DNA of 64,000 nucleotides from Ctenosaura bakeri (GCA_948474755.1 CAOLHI010000958.1:372001-436000); one strand, 5' to 3'; positions 36,838-48,017 are shown, counted from the stretch's first letter. Notes: generated by a model not told the origin, from the letters alone. Made by a program: numbers and translations.

Positions 36838-36985
36838 AAACAATGCTTAGGATTTATATAGCACAAAACCACCTCACATATTATTTAGATTTTGTCTTAA
36901 CGATAAGCCTGTAAGGGTGGTCTGCATTTGAGCCCTATATGCAGAGAAGGACTGCTGAGGAAGAGAGAAAGTGGCTGTCCTCTGT
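36838..36985 (+). mobile_element. MIR-like ancient SINE fragment
   Basis: The order 'tttatatagcac..cctcacatattatttag..ataagcctgtaagggtggtctgca..gcagagaaggactgctgagg..agagaaagtgg' follows the 3' half of amniote MIR (cac..cctcac..aaccctgtgaggta..acagatgaggaaactgagg..gagag). Strongly diverged, as expected for MIR. Confidence 0.4.
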
Positions 36986-37497
36986 TGACCTGATGAATTC
37001 ATGGCAAAGCTAGGCAGTTACTCAATTTTGTAACTAGCTAATGTAGTAACTTGTTACTTTTGCAGGAATGCCTTGTAGTATAGTTACCTTTTCTCCTGTC
37101 ATAGATTTGGTTCTAATTCAGAGCTGTTCAGTGAAATGGGAATGGATTGTCTATCTGCCGCTCATTACTGGATATGTGTGCTGACACAGTCCAAACAATG
37201 TGAGGGGAAGAAGGAAGGATCACATTATGGCTTCCTGCCGCTGCTATGAAATATTGCCTCATTTATACCTTTTGGATTTTTCTTAGAATTTCCAGTTCAC
37301 AGCACCTCAACCAGCCAAGTAGGCTAGTATTTTTCTGGTACAATCATAACAGCAACAATAACATTTTGCATTGTTGTACTATTGTACTACTGGTACTATA
37401 CTAACAGCAACATTCAGTTATTGGTAATGAGTAAACTATAGCATCCAGAGCAAGGAATTCCTATTGGATTGTCAGAATAATAAATATGTAAAGTAAC
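36986..37497. other. unassigned non-coding DNA
   Basis: Nothing recognised. Confidence 0.45.
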
Positions 37498-37810
37498 TAG
37501 AGTGGACCCCCTACTTTCATGAGGGTTTGGGCTGTAGGACACTCATGAAAGGGAAAAAAAAGAGTATATTCCCCGCTTCTGCCCGAGTGAGTGAGAGAAT
37601 GAATGTTGGTGCCTTCCTTCCCAATGCTCTCTTCCCTCCTATTATTTACCTGAGGAAGGGGAGGGAACACATGTGCAAGTGCCTTCCCTCCTCCAACTCT
37701 TCCCTGTCTTTCCCCTACTTTTGCCTAAGCATGGAGTGAAGGCATGCACACACCTCACAAATAATCAAATTCACAAATGTTAAATTCACAAATGTGGAGG
37801 GCTAACTGTA
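37498..37810. mobile_element. Tc1/mariner (pogo/Tigger-like) MITE
   Basis: The left end agagtggaccccctactttc and right end (reverse complement) ctacagttagccctccacat form an imperfect inverted repeat, with TA at both borders. The right part repeats aaattcacaaatgttaaatt, a feature of Tigger-like elements. The 70-codon plus frame inside (37527-37739) is not a transposase. Confidence 0.55.
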
Positions 37811-37873
37811 GTTTGTTTTTAAAAGTTAACATGCCAAGCTCTGGTTCATGGTAAACATGATACTTGAAACTGA

Positions 37874-38074
37874 GTCCATTTCTGCACCATACTGTTCTAG
37901 TGGTATTATTCCACTTTCAACATCCTATGGAATCCTGGGATTTGCAATTTAGGAAGGGGTATTTAGAATTCTCAGCCAGAGAGCTCTTGGGCCTCAGTAA
38001 ACTACAAACCCTAAAATTCCACAAGAGGTTAAAAGTAGAATAATAACATTATAACAGTGCAGGTTGGAAATGAC
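37874..38074. mobile_element. family A MITE, full palindromic form
   Basis: Both arms are present (ctagtggtattattccactt against aagtagaataataacattat) with the cagccagagagctcttgggc centre. Ends are degraded (gtccatttctgcac and ggttggaaatgac). Confidence 0.85.
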
Positions 38075-38107
38075 TTGAGATTTCCAATTTCATAGGTTCA
38101 TAGCTCA

Positions 38108-38516
38108 GGCCATTTCCGCATGGAGTCATCGTCCTGTGATGGGAACACATTGGCAGCAGTCTGCGAGTCATGCTTTCTCATGACGTTGTCATGGTCCTGC
38201 AGCCAGCAAGTCCTCACCTGTTGTGATTGTGGAATATTCACTTAACGGAAAAAAAGACTCTATGAAGCACCTGTGGTTGCACAATGCTCTCATCACTTCC
38301 AGACATGTAGAAAGGACAGAAATGCAATCATGCACTTCCTTCCCCAGCACAGCACAGGAAAGAGGCTGGTTGCACTGCAGAATGAAAGCACACTTCACTT
38401 GAGCTCTCTTCCACAGGGTGCAGAGGGAAGCATTCATGTTGCACTCCCATCCTGGCAAAGGTGCTGCTGCGATGACACCAGGAACACAACGGGAATCGGT
38501 AAGATAAGGAACTGGC
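38108..38516. mobile_element. possible family C-like MITE, uncertain
   Basis: The left end ggccatttccgcatgg matches the shared terminus of families A to C, and ttccccagcacagcacagga near 38340 recalls the family C core. The right end (aactggcc at 38516) is weak and the rest does not align by eye. The 166-codon minus frame over this segment (38189-38689) has no recognisable domain. Confidence 0.35.
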
Positions 38517-39574
38517 CTTAGTCTCCTTAACACCAGACTACATGAGTTCTCAGTTTGATGGACTTTTGGTGTGTCTGTTTGTTGTGGTTCTGATACTTTC
38601 TTACTGGTCACCACCGGATAGCTATCTGCTGCGAGCAATCTGATTATGTTTAAGGTAATGCCTCCCTGCCTTTGTTTATGGTGCTCCATCCTTTGTGTTC
38701 TACGATTATCACAATAGACACCAGATGGCCAGTTTCTTGTTCTGTTTGCTATTATTTGCTATGGGCTCTGCAAGCTTTGTGTGATTGCTTCAGCCTATTC
38801 TCTTAGCCAAAAACTAACTGTTTAATATAAAAGCTCCCTTCCTATTAGCCATTGCCTAGGAATGCATTCCTGCTGAATTAGCCCTCAGTTGGGAATGTGG
38901 CTTCACAGTGCATGCCTTCCAACTGACTGTTTTGTCTGCCTCTGGACTATCTCCAAAGCAAGTGCATTTTATAAAGTGGTTACAAAGTAGAGGTAATATA
39001 TGGGTAATATATTGGAGGAGGAATATTTTACAATCCAGTTTTCTTTTGCTCTTCCTTTTCCTCCTCCCACTCCCATCTGAAACATAGAAACCACCTCTGT
39101 GGTAGCCAATGACATCTCAACAATTTGCTCCAAAGGAAACTCAGCAAGAATGTGTGGCTTGTGCCCAAAGCAAAAGGCAGGGCTCCAATGCCCATGTTTT
39201 TTCCAGGGACAGGTAGACAGCACTCTTCAATCAGGTAATCTTACTTTTTAAAACTGTTGCATGATTTTGTCTTTTCCTTGGAAGAGAATCAGAAAACAGC
39301 TAGCCTTTTGACTCCGTGGGTTGGATGCAAAGCTGTTTTGAAATGTCACGCCAGTAAAAACTGAAAGGGCCATTTAAAGATCAGTTCCCTCATTCATGCC
39401 AGACACTACAAAGTGGTCCGGTTGGTTTTGAATACCGTTTTCCATGCAGACAGAAGCTCACTTGCTGTACAGCAGTTTTATTTGAAGTTATGGAGTGAAC
39501 ACCCAGGGTAAGACACATTGTGGCCCTATCTTGTTCATATTTAACTGGACACAAATGGCATTAATTTCAAGTAT
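38517..39574. other. unassigned non-coding DNA
   Basis: No recognisable gene or mobile element. Confidence 0.45.

Positions 39575-39614
<40 letters not shown>
39575..39614. repeat. (ATC)n microsatellite
   Basis: About 13 perfect ATC units. The Ser-run and Met-run frames on either strand are translations of it. Confidence 0.95.
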
Positions 39615-39651
39615 CACCTTTTTCCCAATAATGGGACTCAAGATTTCTTAT

Positions 39652-39877
39652 TGTTCTTATTGTGTGCCTGCAAGTCATTTCTGACTTATGGCAACCCCTA
39701 TCATGGGTTTTATTTAGCAGAATTTGTTCACAGGAGATTTGCCTGTGTCTTCCTCTAAGGCTGAGAGAGTGTGGCTTGCCCAAGGGCACCTGTTGCATTT
39801 TATTGCTGAGCACAGATTTGAACCCTGGTTTCCCAATATCCTAGTCCTAAACTCAAATTATTACACCATCTTGGCTG
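39652..39877 (-). mobile_element. Sauria-type tRNA SINE with target duplication
   Basis: Full family order on minus: head (agccaagatggtgtaataat), ggttcaaatctgtgctcagc (B box), ggcaagccacactctctcag, and the tail ccataagtcagaaatgactt then gcaggcacacaataagaac. A 14-bp target duplication tcaagat(t/g)tcttat with one mismatch lies at 39638-39651 and 39878-39891. Confidence 0.9.
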
Positions 39878-39891
39878 TCAAGATGTCTTAT

Positions 39892-40606
39892 GGGTTATTA
39901 AAACCAGTGCAGATTAAAAACTAGGGAAAAATCATATATGTTATTTTAAAAGCAATTAAAAAATCTGTAGCGTTAAAGCTATTCAAATTCATTAAAATAC
40001 AGAATATAAAAAATAAACAAGATAGGGCGTCATTAAAGTCCTACCTGCATTAATTCCTGGAAGCCAGACGGAGTAGGAAAAATTTCACTTGTTGGCAAAA
40101 GAGAGCAAGGAGGGAGCCATCCTAGCTCCAGGGAAAAAATATCAATGCAGTCCACTTCCAAAAATAGATGCAAAGGAATTTTTATTAGATTCAAAATTCT
40201 CAGTGGAAGTATCCATTTTGCCTCCTCCAAGGCCTATTGTGAGACAAAGCGCACCATGCATCTGGAATCCACACATCTGTGACACTTGTTTTGCACTTCA
40301 CTGAAGCAGCATGTACAACAAATTGTGAGTTCATTTCTATAACATGAATGGCTGATTGAACTGAAAAATATGTACAAATGCCCCTGAGTCCATGGAGAAA
40401 GGGCTTTGAAAAAATGTGTATGCTATAATATGTGTGGGAAACTGTTACCTGATTCAAATTAAGGATGGAATGGGAGAACACGATGGGATTTGGAGAAATG
40501 AAATGAAAACAAGACTTGAGAGATTTTTTACATTCCTCTTTGGACAGCTATCATTTTTCCATCTTGAAGAGTCTGTTACTCCTTCACAGTTAATAAACCC
40601 TAGGTC
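39892..40606. other. unassigned non-coding DNA
   Basis: No recognisable gene or element. Confidence 0.45.
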
Positions 40607-40625
40607 TACATAGACATAGGTCTAA

Positions 40626-40854
40626 ATATCAGAAAGGCCGCAGAGCCCATCTGATCTTGGAAGCTTGGAAGCTAAGTAGGGTCATACCTGATTAGTACTC
40701 AGATGGGAGACTGCCAACAAATCCTAAGGTATATTTCAGAGGAAGGAACTGTCAAAGCCACCTCTAAATATTCCTTGCCTTTGAAAACCCTATGGAATTC
40801 ATGGGGTGATCACAAGTCTACAGGTGACTTGAAGGTACACACACACACACAGAG
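40626..40854 (+). mobile_element. 5S-rRNA-derived SINE
   Basis: The 5' part matches 5S rRNA from about its residue 30 on: gcccatctgatcttggaagc, gctaagtagggtcatacctg, attagtactcagatgggaga and ctgcc. These include the A box, intermediate element and C box of the internal 5S promoter. An 8-base duplication (aagcttgg) interrupts the A-box region. The body and tail (aggaactgtcaaagccacc, aaaccctatggaattcatgg, gtgacttgaaggtacacac) are not 5S. A perfect 19-bp target duplication, tacatagacataggtctaa, flanks it (40607-40625, 40855-40873), proving retroposition; this is not a 5S gene. Confidence 0.9.
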
Positions 40855-40873
40855 TACATAGACATAGGTCTAA

Positions 40874-41149
40874 GAGAGACAGCTGTAACTAATACAAAGA
40901 AGCCCTGTTTCTTTATCTCATTTGTAGATATTACCTATATGCAATGGGACACATGAGTACGGGTTAGGAGGGCCTTGCCCAGTGTGTTGCCTCTAGGCAG
41001 TTGTATAGGGAGGCTCATAAAAAAGGGCTAAATTGTGAGTTCATTTCTATAACATCTAGATGTGGAGGCAAACAGTGGGCACAGCACTAGAAGCAAGGCA
41101 AGAGCACAACTCCACTTATTGTTGTTCTTATTATACTACTCTTATTATT
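40874..41149. other. unassigned short spacer
   Basis: Nothing recognised. Confidence 0.4.
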
Positions 41150-41460
41150 GTCTTTATTTGTATAGCCCCCTGTCCCTTCCAAACTGGGGCCATTTCCGCA
41201 CTAGCCTGTTATAGCGCTATGATTCCACTTTCAACATCCTATGGAATCCTGGGGTTTGCAGTTTAGGAGGGGCCAGATCATAGTGCTATAACAGGCTAGT
41301 GCGGAAATGGCCTGGGACTCAGAGAGATTTACAAATTAAGCAAAATATGACTAAGACATGCAAAAGCTTAACATTACAATGCAATTAAGCTGTGGTTAAC
41401 ACTGAAATACACAATTTAAAACAATAAAAATTGGTTTAAAAACAGTATAAGAACAAGCAG
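41150..41460 (-). mobile_element. L2-like LINE tail split by a MITE
   Basis: On plus, ttatttgtatagccccctgt, cccttccaaactgg (41156-41187) joins across the MITE to gactcagagagatttacaaa (41316 on): the reversed 'tttgtaa..ctctgagtcccagttt..ggcgggctatacaaataa' tail of L2-type elements. The A-rich sequence with caatttaaaacaataaaa farther right may belong to it. Confidence 0.5.
41188..41312. mobile_element. family A MITE, short form, young
   Basis: 125 bp. Ends ggccatttccgcactagcct and aggctagtgcggaaatggcc are perfect 20-bp inverted repeats, and pairing continues to about 38 bp with two mismatches. Target duplication tgg at 41185-41187 and 41313-41315. The host sequence reads continuously as ccaaactgggactcag if the MITE and one tgg are removed, which fixes the borders. 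Best-preserved member of the family. Confidence 0.95.
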
Positions 41461-42316
41461 TACTGCATGTGGTTAAAAACCCTTTGTTTGAAAATGCCCC
41501 ATTCTTGAAAATGTGTTGAAAAGAAGTAGTCTTTGCCTGCTGACAGAAGGACAGCTTCTTGGCTCTTTGAACAAACAGTTTGCAAAGTGGGCTTATAGTT
41601 ATGTTTCTTCCTTCCCTCTCTTTCTCTTTTCTCCCCTCCCTCCTGACCAGAACAATTGTGCACAGTAAATAATCTTAACTACAATCTTTTAAATCAAACA
41701 AATAAGGTTTAAGATAAAGGAAATGTGGTCATTTTCCAAATAACCATTTTGCAATGACAAATATCAATGAGGAAGGGCCAATCCCACTAAAATATCTTTA
41801 ATGCCAGCCTTCTTCTTTTTACACAAATACAGCCTGTAGCACAAGGCTTTGCTGCATAATCTGAGCACTTTTGAACCATTCAGAAATTGTTGGTAATTTA
41901 AGTGTAAACAGAAGTAATGAAAAAGAAATGAGTCCCAAAATGTTGCTGGTTTGGTCTCTCCATTAATTTGAGCAGCTTAATTCTCTGTGGTATTCTTATG
42001 TTTATCTTCTGTTTGTCAACAAAACAAAAAGGTCTTTTTGTTCAATTTCATATTACATATTAATTTACCAAGCTGTAAGATTCCAAGATGACATCAACAT
42101 GATCGCCAAAAACTATGCAATGAAGAAACAGCCAGTTGTGGTACATGGAGAGCCAGGTTCTGTACCTGGCTCTGAACAGAACTCTTTGCTATGTCAGGGG
42201 CTAGGAATGCCCAGGATTTGAAATAGACAGAAAATTTCCCTGTAAGATATCAGTTTGAGTACCCATAGTCCCCTGAGATACCATAAAATCACCTTGATTT
42301 GACAACAGGTGACAAA
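41461..42316. other. unassigned non-coding DNA
   Basis: No recognisable gene or mobile element. Confidence 0.45.
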
Positions 42317-42729
42317 GGCCCATTTTGCATACCATTTTCCATGCGAAAGGGCTCCTGGAGCATTGCGTGATTGTGACAAGAGATCTGCACGATGCACTCA
42401 CAATCATACAACGCTTCAGGGGCTGGCAGGCACCAATCGTGCACCTTTTCATTTTCAGCTAGAAGCTGAAAATGGTGCGCGATCGCACATTGCTCTCAGG
42501 CCCCACGCACACTTACCTGGCATGCATAGCCTCTGGAGCTGCACCTGTCGTGCTTCCTGCCCCAGCGCAGCCTGGGAAACTCCCAGGCTGTGCTACAGAA
42601 GGAAGAGGCAGGGCTCTCGCATGAGCAGGCAGCTCATGTGGAGCTGAAGCAGCAGGGACGTGAGAGCTTCTTGCCAGAGGCTGCTTGCATGATCCCCGCA
42701 TCCCAGCTCCAGAAGGTGCGGAAATGACC
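42317..42729 (+). mobile_element. family C MITE
   Basis: Starts ggcccattttgcatacc and ends ggtgcggaaatgacc, flanked by aaa (42314-42316, 42730-42732). Family C landmarks in order: gctcctggagcattgcgtga, cgatgcactcacaatcatac, ttcattttcagctagaagct, cacgcacacttacctggc, ccccagcgcagcctgggaaa, ggaagaggcagggctctcgc, gcttgcatgatccccgcat. No coding capacity; overlapping frames are by-products. Confidence 0.9.
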
Positions 42730-43345
42730 AAAGTCCAGGATTTCCATCCACAATATTTAAAGTGAAATCATAAATTGTTGCAGATTGGATGGGGTAGGCA
42801 TAAGTCTCATATTGGATCTCACTTAGGAAATGGGCATAAAATTACACTTATTGCATGTGGACATGATTTACTTTCATTTTAATCACATTTTTCATTACCC
42901 CATCTGAGTTCTCATCCCATCCTTGTTCTCTATCAAGTTGTGAGATTTCTTTCTCCAACCCACAAGGAAATGTCAGTGTGTGGTTGGTACAAACTTTTCC
43001 AAAATAAACATATTTCTAAATGTACACACTTCAATGATTTCCCCCATTGATTAAGTATGCTTATGCATGTCTTAAATGTACACATTTTAGTTCTGCACAT
43101 TTTCAAACACGTGGTGTTTCTGGTTCTGCTTGTTTGGCAAGATGCATTCCAAGTCCTACATGTGCATAGATATCTGGGAAAGATGGCCTCATCCCACTAG
43201 AGTTCTCAGGAAGAGGGAAATAGACATTTTGGTCAGAAAATGAAAAATCAAGGTTTTTCTTTTCCATTCTTTATTACAATTTTATGCATGACAAGTTGAG
43301 TTCAGTTAATAAAACCAACAAAGCCAATCAACTCATCTTCTAAAT
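42730..43345. other. unassigned non-coding DNA
   Basis: No gene recognised. 43010-43110 has loose tgtacacattt repeats like family F. Confidence 0.4.
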
Positions 43346-43469
43346 CAGTAAACCTTTGAACCTCCTTTGGACTTTGACTGCCTGAAGGCCCAGACAATGT
43401 GGCTAGTAGTCAGAGAGTCTAGGAACTGAAGTCCAAAATGCCTGAAGGGCTTAAAATTGAGAACTAGTC
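43346..43469. mobile_element. hAT-type MITE, older copy
   Basis: Left end cagtaaacctttgaacctcc and right end ttaaaattgagaactagtc correspond to the termini of the intact element at 50.9 kb, and ggaactgaagtccaaaatgc matches its interior. Flanked by ttctaaat (43338-43345) and ttctaaaa (43470-43477), an 8-bp hAT target duplication with one mismatch. Confidence 0.8.
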
Positions 43470-43489
43470 TTCTAAAAATGATGCGTAGC

Positions 43490-43686
43490 AGCCTTTCTGG
43501 ACTACATGGTTATAGTGCTATTACAACACTTTCAACATCCTGTGGAATTCTTCACTTTGTAGTTTACTGAGGCCAAAGAGATACCTGGCTGAAAACTCTA
43601 AATGCCTCTCTAAACTACAAACCCAGGATTCCATAGGATGTTGAAAGTGGAATAATAACCCTATAATATTGTAGTATGGAAAGGCC
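43490..43686. mobile_element. family A MITE, full palindromic form
   Basis: Both arms present (gttatagtgctattacaaca, cactttcaacatcctgtgga; then ccataggatgttgaaagtgg, aataataaccctataatat). The centre reads in the opposite direction to the 32.4 kb copy (gaggccaaagag), so this copy is inverted. Ends degraded (gcctttctggactac, gtatggaaaggc). Confidence 0.85.
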
Positions 43687-44522
43687 TTATGTCACTGACA
43701 AAGAATGCAATCCAATGCAGACCAAATCATTCATGAAACAGTGAAAATACTGAAGCTGGGTGTCAACAAATTGCTAAAACAGAGAGGCAAACATGATGTG
43801 TTTGAAAAGCAATAACAATTTCTTACCTTTTTAATACTTCTGTTTACCCTAAAACAACAAAGACTACCAGAATGCTTGTATTTTAAGACTCCACCACTGC
43901 TGCTAACATATCTCAGTCACTCCAAATCAGAGTAGGACAATTGGGGCCCACAAGAAGTTTTTTCATTGCAACTTCCATGAAGTAGTGACTATACTGGTTA
44001 GGAAATACAGGCAAAAACATCTAGAGAATGACACTCACCCTGCTCTACATAGAACTATTACGTGCTAATGCTAACAAGTCTAGTAGTCTTGTTATGCTGT
44101 ATCATTTTTTGCTTTTCAAATGCAGCATTAAAAGGTTTGTGGTTTTTTTGTGTTTTTTTAATAGGTAAAGCTTTTATATGTTGCTCTGAAATGTGCACTG
44201 CAAATAGGTGACCTAAAGAAAGTTGGATCTGGTTGGGGAGAGACAATTTGGTGGCTCTTCCCTCTTTGCATTGTTCATAAGGTACTGCCACCTAGTGCCC
44301 AATATCTCTTCTGCAGATTGAGGGACAGCAGACCAATATTAAGAACTTCATTCATGTTTTTTTTCTCCCTGTAGTTAGCAACACATAAGAACTCATTAAA
44401 AAGAAAAAGAAACTTACATTGCCTAAAGACCGAATGAACATTTATTTTTTTAATAAACTGATCTACAAAATGTGACTGCATACCTCATACTTTCCAGCTG
44501 TAACTTTAATTTCTTAAAGCAT
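43687..44522. other. unassigned non-coding DNA
   Basis: No recognisable gene or mobile element. Confidence 0.45.
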
Positions 44523-44727
44523 GTTGTCGTTTGCATTTAAGTATGGTGACCCTATGGTAAATATATCTCATATATCTTGGCAACATTTGTTCAGAGGGAG
44601 GTTTGTCTTTACTTGTTCTGAGGCTGGAAGAGTGTGACTTACCTAAAGTCATCCAGTGGGTTTCCATGGCTGAGTGGGGATTCAAGTTATAGTCCAACAG
44701 CTAGATCACTAAACCATGCTGGTTCTG
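44523..44727 (-). mobile_element. Sauria-type tRNA SINE
   Basis: Complete family order on minus: head agaaccagcatggtttagtg, B-box region, 'cagccatggaaacccactggatgactttaggtaagtcac', and the tail gtcaccatacttaaatgcaa acgacaac. Moderately diverged. Confidence 0.85.
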
Positions 44728-44888
44728 TTTAAGCACTGTGGCTCTGTTTAAGCATGTAGCTGAACATATGTTCATTTGTCATGTGGCATACTGGTACGTT
44801 CATTATGCTGCTGTCATTGGTTGCCATTCCCTGTGGTACATACATGTGGTGGTAACCAGGGTTTGCCTCTGCAAATGTCTGAAACTAT

Positions 44889-45308
44889 AGACCTTTTCGC
44901 ACTGCGTTTTTGAAGTGAAAGGGCCCCTTGAGCATTGCATAAATGTTAGGAGTGGTCTGCATGACACACTCACATTTACGCAATGCTCAAGGGCCTGACG
45001 CGGACTGCGCATGGATTTTTTCATTTTCGGCTCAAAGCTGAAAATGATGAGCAGTGCGCATTGCTCCCAGGCCCCTCATGCACTTACCTGGCGTGCAGTG
45101 CCTTGGGAGCCGGGCCGGTCGTGCTTCCTCTCCTCAGTGCAGCCTGTGAGGTCCCAGGCTGCACTGCAAACGGAAGAGGTGGGGCACTTGCTTGAGGAGG
45201 AAGGAACTGCGGAGCTGAAGCAGCAGGAAAGCGGCAGCATTCCTTCCAAGCCTTCTCGCACGAGGACCCCAAGCCAGCAGTAAGAAAAGGTAAGATGTGA
45301 AAGGGGCC
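44889..45308 (+). mobile_element. family C MITE
   Basis: Starts agaccttttcgcactgcg and ends gatgtgaaaggggcc, flanked by a perfect tat duplication (44886-44888, 45309-45311). Interior as in the other family C copies, including catgcacttacctggcgtgc and a gcagcctg..caggctgc hairpin at 45138-45168. Confidence 0.9.
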
Positions 45309-45904
45309 TATGCTGTAACCAATGTTTGCCTCTGCAAATGTCTGAAACTATGTTGGCCAAAAGTAAAACTAAATATATACCCATTCCTTGGCTGGCATCC
45401 TATAAGAGACATATGAAAGCATAGCCCATCTTATCCTTGCCTGTGTCTTTTTGGTCACTGCAGAGGTCAGTATTCTCTTCTGCCTTCCAAAATTCTTGTG
45501 TCCTCCAGAATGACCAAAGCTTCACTCAGATCCACTGTTTAACCAGTGAGCCCCCCCTCCCCCAAAAACACCTGGGCCATTTGAACATTGAATGATTGAG
45601 TCTCTCATAAAGACCATTAGAGGACCCTGGCAGAACTCAGCAGATGATGTCATTGGGCTGTATCTGGTTATGAGGGTGAAGCCAGACGTTTCTCTGACTC
45701 CCACCTCACTCCTAACAAGCCACTGAGTGACCTGTGGGGTACTTTAGTAGCAGGTAAATGTTGATGCTGGGAAGGTGAGTTGTGTGGAGAGATGTATCAT
45801 AGTTCTGCCCATGGAAATACAATACTACACTGTGCAATACAGCATCTCAGCCAGTGTCTTGTTTCCTTCTTTAACAAAATGAAAATCTTTAATATCATGT
45901 ATGA
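45309..45904. other. unassigned non-coding DNA
   Basis: Nothing recognised. Confidence 0.45.
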
Positions 45905-46035
45905 TTAGTGGTCTGAGCATTGGGCTTTACCCCTGGAGACCAATTCTCTGTTCAGTCATGGAAACCCACTGAGTGATCTTGGGCACATCATACACTCTTA
46001 GGGTCACAATAAGTCAGAAACAACTTAAAGGAATA

Positions 46036-46066
<31 letters not shown>

Positions 46067-46075
46067 AACAAAAAA
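45905..46075 (+). mobile_element. Sauria-type tRNA SINE with (CAA)n tail
   Basis: Lacks a clear tRNA 5' end. Contains cagtcatggaaacccactga, gtgatcttgggcacatcata and the tail cacaataagtcagaaacaac, then a caacaacaac run with two CAG units. An internal piece (the cctctgaggaag block) is deleted. The poly-Gln frame on plus is the translated tail. Confidence 0.8.
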
Positions 46076-46370
46076 TGATTTTGCATTGTATTTATTATCT
46101 GTATCCTAAACCATTATGTACCATTATGCACCTTCAAATTACAATTCTAAGATTTCATACCAGGCAAACTTCTTCTTAATGATAATCAGAAAGCAAAGTA
46201 AAATAGTCTAATACATTAGGAAGTAAGAAAGGTAGCATGGCACAGCTATTCTGTATAACAGTAGAGTAACTTGTCATAGATCATTAGGTCTCTAATATCC
46301 CTGGTCCAATTCCAAAGAAAATTTGAGAGGAGTATTATTTTAGGCTACAGTTCCCAGAATCCTCCACTTA
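46076..46370. other. unassigned short spacer
   Basis: Mostly unrecognised. 46340-46365 (ggctacagttcccagaatcc) looks like a fragment of a foldback element. Confidence 0.35.
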
Positions 46371-46794
46371 ACACTTTTTTGCATGGCATTTGCTGTGAGA
46401 AAAGGCCCCTCGAGTATCACACGAATGTGAGGAGTGGTCCACATCCACACAACGCACTCACAATCACATGACACTCCAGGGGCTGGCAGGCACTGCTCGC
46501 ACACTTTTCATTTTTGGCTTTGAGCCAAAAATGGTGCGTGATTGCGCATTGCTCCCGGGCCCCGCGCTCACTTGCCATGCATGTGGAGCTCTGGAGCCGC
46601 AGCACTCGCACTTCTGCCCCAGTGCAGCCTGGGAAACTCCTAGGCTGCACTGTGGAAGCAAGTGGCTGGGCTCTCATGCGAGCGGGTGGCAGCCGCGGAG
46701 CTGAAGGAACTAGGATGCAAGAGCCTCTTGCTAGAGGCTGCTTGGCAGATCCCAGCACCCCAGTTCCATGAAAAATTGCATTGCAGAAAGGGCC
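46371..46794 (+). mobile_element. family C MITE
   Basis: Starts acacttttttgcatggc and ends gcattgcagaaagggcc, with a perfect tta duplication (46368-46370, 46795-46797). The interior shows all family landmarks, including a cctgggaaactcctagg hairpin near 46630. Confidence 0.9.
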
Positions 46795-46861
46795 TTAGTA
46801 TGGTAAGCTCTGGGTCTAGTACACCAGAATAGACGATACTGGTTCTCTGTGAGTTATTATC

Positions 46862-47020
46862 CTAGAATCATAGAGTTGGAAGAGACCACAATGGCCATCA
46901 AGTCCATCCCCCTGCCATGCAGGAACACACACTTAAATCATCCCCAGCAAATGGCCATCTAGCCTCTGTTTAAAAACCTCCAAAGAAGGTGACTCCACCA
47001 CACTCTGAGGCAGCATATTC
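46862..47020 (-). mobile_element. CR1 LINE 3' UTR fragment
   Basis: Plus reads tagaatcatagagttggaag, agaccacaatggccatcaag, ccctgccatgcaggaacaca and cctccaaagaaggtgactcc, the reverse of the CR1 3' end as at 11.0 and 20.0 kb. It stops near ctctgaggcagcatattcc, so only the last few codons and the UTR remain. Confidence 0.85.
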
Positions 47021-48017
47021 CTCCTATTCTTACGTTGCTAGCTGATATTTTTTTACTCTTTGTATCTATGCATCATTAACTCAGTAGTTCCCATGCTTTT
47101 TCTGAATGCCCATACTTTTGGAAACAGCTAAGTCCTAAGTGTGCTTTATTGTTTCAGTAACCTGTATACTTGGCTCTTGAACTGCTTTTCTTTGATTAGA
47201 AGGGACCACAATGCAATGGAAGCTATTGCTAATGAATGAGGAGGAAGATACAGCAAAAATAAACTCACACATTTTCCTTTGGTAGGAATAGTGAAGATCC
47301 CAATCCTACTCACCAGAAAGTAGCATCTCTAATATTGTGCATCGTTATTTTAAACAGTATTAGTCATTCAAAATCTCACTTACTGAAGACTGCTTATGCG
47401 CCAACATAAGCAAGTTTATAAACCAAATAAGAAATATGAATATGGTAGTAATACCAGTTATTGCCACATTGCTACTACTATTACTACCAACAATATATTG
47501 TGATAACTAAATTATAAAATTATAACCAAAATTAATCAAATAATCAGTTAGCTTCACATGAATCTTAACATAAAACACATAAAAAGATGACAACAGCAGC
47601 TAACAACAACATATATGTAAGCATATTACGCCTCAAAAATTGCAAAGCACTGGAATAATGAAACTAAAAGCAGCCACTTAACACAGAGCAATACAAGAAG
47701 TGCTTTTAAAAAACAAAAACATAAATTAAGAGTGAAGTAGTTTAAAAGGTAAGAACATTTTTTTAAAAAAAAATTAGTTAAAAAATATTTTAATTAAGAA
47801 TGGAAAGAAGTCAAAGAGAGGGCCTGATGAATCTCCAATTTGGATCAAAATGTTACACATGATGGAGGTATCCTCAAGAGAGAAAGGGGAAAAGTGTGAG
47901 AAGAATAGATGCAGTGATCAGAGATTTATGATGCTTGAAAACTGCTCCAAGATTTTTTTTCAACAATGTATCATGATAGTGTTGGAAAAATGGTCATCTC
48001 ACAGTCCCATCATTCCT
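47021..48017. other. unassigned, AT-rich
   Basis: No gene recognised. 47500-47800 is very A-rich with aattataaaattataacc and cacataaaaag motifs that could be a decayed LINE tail. Confidence 0.35.

Noticed and set aside
38189..38689. 166-codon minus frame
   Set aside because: No recognisable domain, overlaps a possible MITE and shows no codon bias or splice context.
39495..39813. Frames with Ser or Met runs
   Set aside because: Translations of the (ATC)n microsatellite.
40640..40730. 5S rRNA gene
   Set aside because: Lacks the first part of 5S, has an 8-base insertion in the A-box region, is fused to a SINE body and is flanked by a target duplication, so it is a SINE.
45973..46179. Poly-glutamine protein
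   Set aside because: The Gln run is the translated CAA/CAG tail of a SINE.
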